A stretch of DNA of 64,000 bases from Galeopsis tetrahit (taxonomy: Eukaryota; Streptophyta; Magnoliopsida; Lamiales; Lamiaceae): positions 15,962,001 to 16,026,000 of the forward strand of contig OY776120.1 in the NCBI GenBank assembly GCA_963675135.1, written 5' to 3'. How positions within the stretch are numbered: position 1 is the stretch's first letter; each line of letters starts with the position of its first letter. Below are positions 55,202-64,000 of the stretch, piece by piece. Made by a program: the position numbers and the translations under genes. The notes under the pieces are model-generated. The model saw only the letters and a list, made by a program, of their open reading frames with translations. It ran no database searches and was not told where the DNA came from.

Positions 55202-56642
55202 TGTTGGTCCCTGAACGAGTAGTGAATGGGATTAAAGTCTAGAGGGGGGGTGAATAGACTTTAAAACTTTTTTTTCAAGAGAGTTGGGGAACCTCTTCTG
55301 ATTGCTATGTGAACTGGACTGCAAGTCTGCTGGTCCAGATGACTATATTGATCTGAATGAAGAGGTTATATGCGGAATTATGGTAGGCCTTGATTAGACT
55401 CGTTCTTATAGTTTCTTAAGAAAGTGTTAACTTGTTTTCTTTAATGAAAGTACTCAACTGATGCTGGTTTGAAAGTTGTGGCCTTGTTTTGAAGAATATT
55501 GAAATCACAGTATGCACTATATAATAGTTAATAAAATGACAGAATGTAAAGTGCAGTAAGTAAATAACACCAGGTTTATAGTGGTTCGGATATACGATCC
55601 TACGTCCACTCTCACGTCCTAACGTGATGTTTAATCCCTTTAATTTACCACAAATTACAAGGGTCTTGACCTTTATAGTCCCAAGGATAGGACTTTGAGA
55701 TCTGAGTCGTCCTAACAGCTACGGTCTCCACAAGTGATTGTAAGCACTTGCACTTTGAGGGTTTCAAAAACTTTAACCTTTCGGAGAGGGTTTTGGGTTT
55801 TTGAAGTGTATCCAACTAATGGTTCAAGCTTATAAATTGCTTAACCACTATGCCTAAAACAATTGATATACAATCTGAACAGGTTTCAGGTTCTTATGGG
55901 TTGGATAGAAATCACTTAAGAGCTAAAAGTATTCTAATGCTTTCTGGGCTCTTGGAGAATTCTTGGAACAGTATGGCTTTTGCTTGATTGCTTGCTTAGC
56001 TTGTTGGATTCTCTCGATGTGATCTCTTTCTTGTGATTTCTCATCCTCTTGTATTTATAATGGTGATTGCTTGCAGCTAGCCGTTGGTACAATCCTTCCA
56101 TATGTGGCTTGATTCCTTGATTCCAGCTGCTTGATTGCTCCAATCCTGGGATCATGTCAATCTTCTAAATGAGGTAGGTCTTCATTTGAATTGCAAGATG
56201 ACTTTGGGAATCAGCCGAGTCTTGGAAGAGAACATAGTCTTCTGATCTGTACTACTAGTCTTCTGACTACTCTTCTGGCCTTAGGTCTTCTGTCTTCTGA
56301 TATTAGTCGAGTAGCACTCGTCTGATCTGTGAATAATTTATGCTGCTTTAGGCCATCTTCAATCTTTGACTCCATCAGTCAAGTAGGTATACAAGCACCT
56401 TACTTAACTGGCCTTCAAGGATCTTCTAGTCTTCATGTCTTCTACTCTTCTCATCTTGAGGGATCGCATGTAAGCCGGGACTGTGCTAATCAGCTGATAT
56501 CTATACAGTTGATTGCACAAGACTAGTCTAAGTTGTTCTATACAAGTCAGCTGATCATATTACATTTATAAACTCTAAGTGTTTTGGCCATCAAAACTAT
56601 TCTAACATTAAGTGGGGCTTAGGGTGAATTTACATCCCAACA
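55202..56642 (-). repeat. G 3' LTR
   Basis: 1441 bp, same family as A and B. U5 inverted repeat 55234-55262, TATA box 56052-56059. GCTTC (55197-55201) is the left target duplication candidate. Confidence 0.94.
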
Positions 56643-56866
56643 ATTTCCCCCTTTTTGATGAAGCCAAAACTATATTTGATAAATGCTCTTAGTAATTAAG
56701 ATAAGAGTTTATAAACTTCATAAAAACTGAAGTATCTGATGAAGACAATGAGAGTTTGTCTTGAAAGCAAAGAGAACTAAACTTGATTATATATAGAGCT
56801 TTTACAGATTACAAGTAATAGTTTCTTTAAAGCTTTGAAAGTGGTCTTCATCAGGTCTTCTGATCT

Positions 56867-57599
56867 TCAGATGTGGAAAGCAAGGTACAGACGAGTTCGA
56901 ACTTCTTCCATGTGCTGCAAGTCTGTAACATTCTCCTCTTCGTAGATCTTCTCCAGTATACTTTTGACTTCAATCCAGTATGTTCTTCCGGATTCCAGAG
57001 TGGGAGGAGCCCATTTAGGTTCTTCAGGAGTTAGAATTCTGCAGTTGTCAAGTACTTTGGCTGTCTTGACTAATTCTTTCCAGAACTCTTGATCTTCAAA
57101 GTTCATGAACTGATTGAACTGGAAGAATTCATCTTCATAGGTTGGGAGAGGGCCAAATTTTCGTACAATGTGGTGTTGAATTTGCCACTTCTTCTTCAGA
57201 GGATACGACCTTGGTAGCTCATCATGAAGAGCTAAATAGTCCACATAGTTGCTATCAAACACCAGGGTATTGTCTTTGACATTGTCTTCTTTTGCTTTGT
57301 CCTTGATTGCTTTCCTGAGTTTGGCTATTTTCCTTTCAAATTTGGCTTTGACTGCCTTCGCATCTTTTAGCTTCTTCTGCTTAAGCTCTTGAGCTTCAAG
57401 CTCTTTTCTTTTCTTCAACTCTAAAGCCTCTTTCTCTTCTGTAGTAGGCTCTGCTGGAGCTGACTTCTTGCTTGACTTCTGAGCTTGCTCATCTGCCTGC
57501 TCATCTGCCTTCCTTTTCCTTGTCATCTTCTTCTCAGGAATTTGTTCTATAGAGGCAGTGATCTGTAGACTTTTGGCAGGAGCTTGGGTGTTTTCTTGG
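56867..57599 (-). pseudogene. Env-like gene of G, C-terminal part
   Basis: About 244 codons closely similar to residues 546-785 of A's ORF: APAKSLQITAS, the basic stretch KKMTRKRKADE, a Lys/Glu-rich helix, and the C-terminal domain through LYLAFHI. It has four extra codons (NVKD) near 57270. The open frame is undamaged as far as it goes; the coiled coil and everything upstream are missing at the break at 57599. Confidence 0.88.
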
Positions 57600-60500
57600 T
57601 TTGTTCTCTTTTTGTTCAATTATTTTGGTTGTGAATAGTAATTTTCGAGGCATTCAATGTTGTGATGGTTGTTTCCCACAATTTAGAAAAGGGGGCAAAA
57701 AATGTGAATCCTCCTGAGTCATAGGGTTGTGGCGGTGAGTTCTGACGGTTCTGGGCTACGAGCTACGTAGAGGGACGCGAGCCCAGCAAAACATTTCACG
57801 GCGGCAGAGTCGCGACAGGTTGAGGCGATGCAGGATTCAGCGTAGAGGTTTTATTCCTTACCATCTATTTTCTTACTTATTATTTCGTTCTCCTGTTATG
57901 ATAGTAGAAATCATTGAGGAAAGAAGATTGTTTCATTGTATAGTGGGATATGAGCATTGGAGGAATTTAATATTGAGTGTTGAAGAAGGGGTTTTGATAA
58001 ATGAGATTATTGTGAATATGTGTACTTTGAAATGTCTTCTCCTTTCCCCATCTCTGGCAATTTTAAGGTATGATTAACTGAAAGTATAAGGTAAATGAAT
58101 CAATTAATTCATCATGTCCGTTGATCTTCCTCTCCCCTAATTAACTTCTGGCGACAGTTAGATCTTCCTCTGCCCTTTTCTCTTCTTTGTGATAGGGCAT
58201 TCGACTGAGTTCGATTGTAAAGGTTTGTGTTTGTTTTACTGCTCTTGGGGATTTTTTATTTGTGATGTTAGTGTAGTCTATTTACACTGAATCCGTTTGT
58301 TAGTCTATTTGGGATTTTTTTGAATTATTTAATTCGCTTAGAAAAATGTTTTGCTTTTATTGGCCGTTTTGACCATCCCTTCACGGATTTGCTGAATGTT
58401 GTATGTACATGTGTGTTTGGTTAATTAATTTTTAATTTATAACTTTGTTTGATGGTTTTGTGTTGCTTAGGGGTTCTGCAGATTGTGGTGTAGGAGTGAT
58501 GACCCTTAGATTAGTTAACAAGACACCACTCTCCTTATCAAGAGCACCAAGCAATGCTTAAACACGGATGCAACATAGAGATAATTTGGCTTCCTATTGT
58601 AGTACTAATTTGAAGAAATGTGCAAGATTTCTAGAAAATGAGCATAAATTATGTTTGTGTTGGAAAAACGTTTCATTTCTGCAGATTTAATTTTCCTTTT
58701 CATTTGTCTCTTTGTATCCTCACACGCACTCTCTTTCATCCTATCTACTTCTCTAATTTATTTCTCAGAAATCTAACGTAATCTTCTTCTTCTTTCAACT
58801 ATCTGTTTTTGCAGAACTTCATTTCTCTTTACAGATATTAATCAATCTTCATCTGCTTTTTACAGAGGTTTGATTGATCCCTCTATATAAGAAATTGCCA
58901 TATTAGAATAGACAAATGGAATTGAATAACATTGTGAGTCAGCGGTGGTTTATCAGTGAACAATAGGCAATTCATCTACCCCAACTACGATCCAACCATA
59001 TTAATTGCAATTACAATCAGTATATTTCGTTAATTGTCAATGTTACGCCATACCTCTTCATTTGCGCCATAAAGAAATAAAATCATCTCTTTTCTTTGTT
59101 TTTGTTTTCGATAGATCTTGGAGCTAGCTGGAAAAGAGATGAAGGTGACTGTGGTGCGGCTGAGAGCTCATCAAGGGAGGAGGCCTTGAGCTCAGTGATT
59201 ATGTGCGTACTTTGTGTTTTTCTCAAATGGGATTTCTTTTTTATGTCTCTATTTGAATTGCTGAAAATGAGTTTAATTTGTAGATGCTATACTGTGAAAT
59301 TTATCTTCACATATACATGTGGGTGTGTGATTTGAGAATTTTGATACTACACTAAGTGTGCTTTAGTTGTGTAGGATCGATAAATCAATGAGTCAAGGGT
59401 TTGATTTAGTGTGTTTTAATTGCGAAAAAGGGGTTTGATTTAGATAGTGATTTGGTGTTGTTTGCAGACTACTATGGCTGGTCTGCAGGAGGCCATTCAC
59501 AAAAGAAGGTATGTTACTTCCTGATTCTATAAGCTCTAATACATGATAATTCTAATTGTGCAATTTGAGGTAGTATCTACATCTATTTTTTTTCAAATCA
59601 AATTTTGAAAATCTCTTGCCTATGCATATATAATTAATCTTTTAGTATTTAGTTTTTTTAATTTATGATTGAATGATGCAACACACAATCTTCTGGTTTG
59701 AAAAATGGGTGATTTTTTTTCTATAAAGATGTTAGACTTTAAATGCTGATTTTCTCATATTTTTGCCTTGAAACCATAGTCTGTTGTTCTAATAATTTAA
59801 TACACTAAGCCTTTGTAGTTTCTTTTGGAGTTTTGACTATCTTAAAGATGAAAAGCCACCACTTTCTATTTATTTCGATTAGTTTAGTAAGAGTAATATA
59901 TGAATTATGCAGAGATGCTATTAAACTCATATCATTAAAGGATAGTATCCAACTTCTACTTAAGAAAAAGATAACGAAGCATCCTACAATGAGGTAGTCC
60001 TCAAAGAAGAAAAGGAATAAGTGATTGAGATAACTAACAGATTCAGGAAAAGCCCATTGAACTCAAATTTCTCCAATCGCCCAATACCATAGCTTTCTCG
60101 AAAAGGGGCAATGTAGGAATAAGTGATTGAAATCCTCCGAGGAGCTCTTGCATTGGAATATTTGAAATTATACGAATGGAGTTTATAGAGAACCTACGAA
60201 GAACTCTGTTTTTTTTTTCAAAAGATAAAGAGCGTAAGTTGTTTCACTGCAATAAGGTATGTTTAATTTGTTTAAAAAAATGTTGTATAAAATTTTGTTT
60301 AAATATGAAACTCAACAATGGAAATTATGTTTAAATTAGTTTAAACTATCGTTTTGATATGTGATATCCTATTTTATAAAATAATTGTGAAAAATCAAAC
60401 AATTCAACTAATGGGGATGATAAACTACTTCTATACTATCTTAAAACTTTTTTCATTTAATATTTAAGGATATGAATTTCTATTTTAGTGTCTTTCTGGC

Positions 60501-61293
60501 TCATTCATTTGTCTTGGTTTGTAGTTTAATGTACACTATCTTTATTTCTAAACAATGATTTCTCATTGGAAATTGATGTTGGTGATGGTGAATTAGTAAT
60601 CACTGTTTCTAATAATGTGTTCAAATTTCTCTTTGTGTCTTGTTCAATTGTTCATTCAATTGTCTTGGTTTGAAATTTATTGTACATTTGATTTTCGGTT
60701 GTCTTGCTTCAACTTTGGTACTTCTTTTTGGATATAATGGCTACTAATTCAAATGTTGTATCAGATTTTCTGGTCAAGAAGTACTTACTCTGAGTGGTCA
60801 TCCAAAGAATGTCAACTGGGATGTTCTATCCTTCTTTCATTTTTCGTTTTTTGAGTCCTGCTTTCTAATTGGACATAGATATTCATTTAATTATTTTGTG
60901 TAGTTTCTTTGTTTTGGGTTCCATTTAAGTATGTTGTTTATTTTTGAATTTTAAAGACAGGTCATGGTACTGGTTAATTGATGGGAATCCTAAGCTCAAA
61001 TGTTTACATGTAATCTACAATATGCTTTTTCTTAATGACCCTCAAGATGTTGTCATGCTTATATAGTCATTGTGGGTTAAGAGAATTCTTATTGATTCCG
61101 CTGAAGGATTAAAATACATGATGACGGCCTGATAATCTTTCATTTGGGTTTAGGGAATTACGTAAACTCTATAAAAGAGAGACATGCATCAATGAAATTT
61201 AGCTCCACAACAAGTGTCAATGACTTTCCAAATACATGATTTTATGTAATGTTCTTCCACTTAAAACAACACTAATGCACGGGCAAAAAAACT
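57600..61293. other. Unresolved 3.7-kb stretch ending in a Helitron-like terminus
   Basis: No full gene. The right end, GCACGGGCAAAAAAACTAG (61275-61293), followed by T and then K's reverse transcriptase, looks like a Helitron 3' end with a decayed hairpin. No Helitron 5' end (TC start after A) was found, and the left flank is G, not K, so one side was lost or rearranged. Short exon-like stretches occur at about 58471-58560, 59115-59203 and 59466-59507 (AG before, GT after). A LINE fragment lies at 59950-60160. Confidence 0.5.
59950..60160 (-). pseudogene. LINE reverse-transcriptase zinc-binding fragment
   Basis: On the minus strand CKSSSEDFNHLFLHCPFSRK then LWYWAI, the zf-RVT pattern (C, E, HLFLHCP, then W) found after the reverse transcriptase of plant LINEs. 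Only about 60 codons remain, with stops around. Recognised from memory. Confidence 0.55.
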
Positions 61294-63480
61294 AGTAGAA
61301 AGAGAGAGAGAGTATCATACCATGCTCTTGGAGCTTGCTTTAGTCCATATAAGGCTTTCTTTAATCTGTACACCTGGTTGCCTTTGACTTCGAAACCTGG
61401 AGGTTGTTCAACATACACTTCTTCCGCAAGAATACCGTTAAGAAATGCACTTTTAACATCCATTTGGTATACAGTAAACTTCATATAAGCAGCATATGCA
61501 AGGAACAATCGAATGGCTTCTAGTCTAGCAACAGGAGCATATGTTTCATCATAGTCTATGCCTTCAGCTTGTGAATAGCCTTGGGCTACTAGTCTAGCCT
61601 TATTCCTAACGACTACATCATTCTCATTTTTCTTGTTTTTGAAAATCCATCGAGTGCCAACTACATTATGATGTTCCGGCCTATCGACAAGTTCCCAGAC
61701 GTCGTTTCGAACAAACTGGTTCAACTCGTCTTACATAGCGATGATCCAATTACTATCAGCCAATGCCTCTTTTACAGTGGTAGGCTCGATAGAAGAGAGG
61801 AAACAACACCAGCAAAACATAGTTGGACTAGGTTGTTCTTGCGACTCAAAGAGTTGTCGTATAGTCTTTACACCAATAGTAGAGTCACCAATGATATTCT
61901 CAGTATCATGCGCAGATTTCCATGTCTTTCTAGTCTTACCAGGAATACTATCATCATCTACATCAGGTATTGCATCATGCATTTATCATTCGTATCAACA
62001 GATTTAGCAAGAGTAGTCGAGTCAACTAGAGCAGGCATGTCAACTGGTCTAGTAGACTTACCTTGAGCACTTACCTTCTCTTTGTCATCAGACTCGAGAG
62101 CTTTCATGAATGGATTGTAGGCTTGAACCGATTCATATACCTCTGATTCTTTGTCAGATTCGATCGATAGATCAGTTACCTTCTCACTGATCTTGTTGGC
62201 AGACGAGTCCTGTCGAGATTCATCGAAAACCACATGTGGTGTTTCTTCCACAAAAAGAGTTGAGTGGTTGAATACCCTAAATGCTTTGCTAGTCGAGGAG
62301 TATCCTAAGAATATCCCCTCGTCTGCTTTAGCATCGAAAGCATTCAACTTGCTCTTTCCATTGTTATGGATGAAACACTTACAACCAAATATATGGAAAT
62401 ATGAAATTCTGGGTTTTCTACCTTTCCAAACCTCATATGGTGTCTTGCCTAACGCCTTGTTGATCGCACTTCTGTTCTGAGAGTGGCATGCAGTATTGAT
62501 AGCTTCAGCCCAAAACTTTTGAGGTGTGTTGTACTCGGCTATCATGGTTCTACAGGCTTCTTTGAGAGTTCGATTCCTTCTTTCTGCTACACCATTCTGT
62601 TGTGGCGTCCTAGCTGCACTAGTAAGGTGCTGGATACCACGTTTAGCACAAAAGTCTTTGATATAGCAATTAATGAACTCAGTTCCCTTGTCACTACGAA
62701 TCTTGACAATAGACTGGTTCTTCTCAACTTGTAACTTCTTCAACAGATCAGGTAGAAGGGTTTGTGTATCACTCTTCTTGTGTAGGAAGACTACCCAAGT
62801 AAACTTAGAATAGTAGTCTACAACAAAAAGTGTGTACCTTCTTCCATTCAATGTTGGAGGAGTTATCGGACCATGAAGATCCATATGTAGTAGTTCTAGC
62901 ACTCTACTTGTTGAGAGAGTATGAATTGACTTAAAAGAACCTTTTACATGTTTACCTTGTTTACAAGCATTGCATACATGTGATTTGTAATAAACATCGT
63001 TGGGTAAACCTTCCACTAGGTAATCTCTTGCTATCTTATTAATTACCTTAAAGTTCATGTGACAGAGGCGTCTATGCCAAAGCCAACCGAGCTCTTTAGG
63101 GTTCTTAGTAAGAAGACAAGTGTCCCGCGGACAGCTATTCCAATTCACAATATATACACTACCTTGTCTTACGCCGACGAGTAGGATTGTATGAGTCCTC
63201 TTGTCTATGATTTCGCACTTTCGGCTTTTAAACTGCACTTTATAACCACGGTCACAGAATTGGGAAACAGATAGTAAATTATATTTCAAACCTTCTACAT
63301 AGGATACGTCTTATATCTATATGTCTCCATTCCTGATGTAACCAAAGCCTTTCGTTATAGCAGTGGAGCTATCGCCGAATATCACCTTGGGTCCTTCTTG
63401 CTCGTGGTAACTCGATAGAAGAGCCTTAGTACCAAGTTTCTCCTACTGATCCACCCTTCTTATACAAGTCGAGTCGACCC
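61294..63480 (-). pseudogene. pol: K pol: protease remnant, integrase, reverse transcriptase N-part
   Basis: Integrase and pre-integrase are well preserved ([34 protein letters not shown]). Reverse transcriptase runs to [15 protein letters not shown], where the Helitron-like end cuts it. Breaks: TAA near 61733, a shift near 61980 (about 4 bases missing relative to E), TAG and TAA near 63310-63325, and a 35-bp loss at 63430-63434 that removes the protease active-site DSG. The loss lies between two TACCA copies, as seen by comparison with E at 48028-48067. Confidence 0.9.
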
Positions 63481-64000
63481 TGCAATGAAGATATTCAATA
63501 ATTTAGGTACACATTTTGTTTATTGGTGTCCTGGGGGGTTAGTCGAGTTCAAAGGGATCCAAATATACATTGGAGTCTTGAACAAGTTTGATCTCTTAAG
63601 TTTCCTGCCATAGTTGTTACAAAATAAGACCTTGTTGTCCTTGTCTGGCCTATCATTTTATTTTGGGTCTACTCATTTGAGATAGCCTTTCGACTTAATC
63701 TCTACTTGAGCAGGCACTGGTCTATGATAGTCAGAATAGGACTTATATGCATTAGGTCCATACGGTTTATAGACGCGTTTGGGTCTTTCCTCACTTATGA
63801 TATCATATTACAAAGGTGGAGGATATAGGACAGGTTGTGTACGATATTTTGGAGCAACCTGTCTGGGCCTAGACGAGTAGAGCTGAGACTGCCTTATGAA
63901 AGGAGGTCTAGGCTCTTGTTGTCTAGTCTGTACTTGTCTAGTACTTGTCTCCTCGGGATACCAATCCTCGTATCTGACCTGATTAGGTCGTCCACGATTA
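63481..64000 (-). pseudogene. gag: K gag, C-terminal tail
   Basis: Matches E's gag tail (48111-48650), including the KPYGPNAYK region and a basic tail, with extra stops (for example near 63810). The rest lies right of the window. Confidence 0.75.

Larger units (their letters stand above)
55202..57599 (-). mobile_element. Sirevirus G (minus strand), 3' part only
   Basis: LTR, PPT (AAAAAGGGGGAAAT, 56643-56656), 3' untranslated region and the C-terminal third of the env-like gene. Similarity to A ends abruptly at about 57599. What follows is unrelated, so the element is truncated or interrupted there. Confidence 0.88.
61294..64000 (-). mobile_element. Sirevirus K: second copy of the E family, gag-pol part
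   Basis: By eye very similar (about 95 % or more) to 45888-48650. It holds the start of reverse transcriptase, integrase, protease region and gag tail; its left side is cut by the Helitron-like terminus inside the reverse transcriptase, and its right side runs off the window. Confidence 0.9.

Noticed and set aside
59096..59335. A histone H2A-like reading (ILELAG) near 59117
   Set aside because: Only six residues agree, and the following residues do not fit H2A; the frame ends quickly.
61294..64000. K as a recent segmental duplication of the E locus
   Set aside because: K has its own breaks (protease deletion, separate stops) and lacks F's LTR in gag at the site where E has it, so it is an independent copy of the family.

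Overview
This window is plant nuclear heterochromatin made almost entirely of transposons inserted into one another. The evidence for a plant, probably a eudicot, is Ty1/copia LTR retrotransposons of the Sirevirus (SIRE/Maximus) type, initiator-Met primer sites, a Helitron, a Mutator-like element, a tRNA-derived SINE and a captured pentatricopeptide (PPR) gene fragment. I recognise no ordinary functional host gene, no rRNA and no CRISPR. I cannot name the species. Letters A, B, C, D, E, F, G, H and K are my own labels.

Layout. H (minus strand; only gag, 36687-38911) is the oldest layer. B (plus strand; left end off-window, 3' LTR at 35215-36686) sits in H's gag. A (minus, 229-20538, target duplication AAGGG) sits inside B's env-like gene, and a Helitron (9672-15682, inserted between A and T) sits in A's integrase. 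C (plus, 21511-34570, duplication CAAAG), a non-autonomous LTR element, sits further along the same B gene. D (plus, 22108-32254, duplication GCAAC), a nearly intact copia element, sits in C, and a Mutator-like element (29479-31026, 9-bp duplication) sits in D's 3' LTR. To the right, E (minus, 3' LTR 38979-40297) sits in H's leader, F (3' LTR 48682-50057) sits in E's gag, and G (3' LTR 55202-56642) sits in F's reverse transcriptase. At 57600-61293 lies a stretch of uncertain origin that ends in a Helitron-type terminus. At 61294-64000 there is a second, very similar copy (K) of E's gag-pol. The nest is five levels deep in two places.

How the genes work together. Each Sirevirus encodes a long Gag (zinc knuckle followed by a coiled coil), then protease, integrase, reverse transcriptase and RNase H. 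After a non-coding gap of about 0.9-1.8 kb comes a large extra gene in the place usually called env-like. In A, E and F this gene is traceable as one protein of about 1,050-1,175 codons with a shared order: a conserved N-terminal domain, an acidic linker, a second conserved domain, a coiled coil, a basic nuclear-signal-like stretch and a conserved C-terminal domain. I see no signal peptide or membrane anchor, so it does not look like an envelope glycoprotein. All Sirevirus copies are broken by stops or frameshifts; D has only one frameshift and two stops.

Most interesting signals. (1) A purine tract, AAAAAGGGGGAAG, lies inside the env-like coding sequence of A, B, E and F. It is conserved at nucleotide level where the protein around it is not, and it matches the 3' polypurine tract. 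The 9-mers before the two tracts are reverse complements in E. (2) E's env-like protein has two closely spaced dynein-light-chain-8-like QT motifs. (3) The LTRs of all the Sireviruses share a short inverted repeat with a C-rich loop near the 3' end of U5. (4) The Helitron and element C carry captured host sequence, an OTP70-like PPR fragment and a RecQ zinc-domain fragment respectively.
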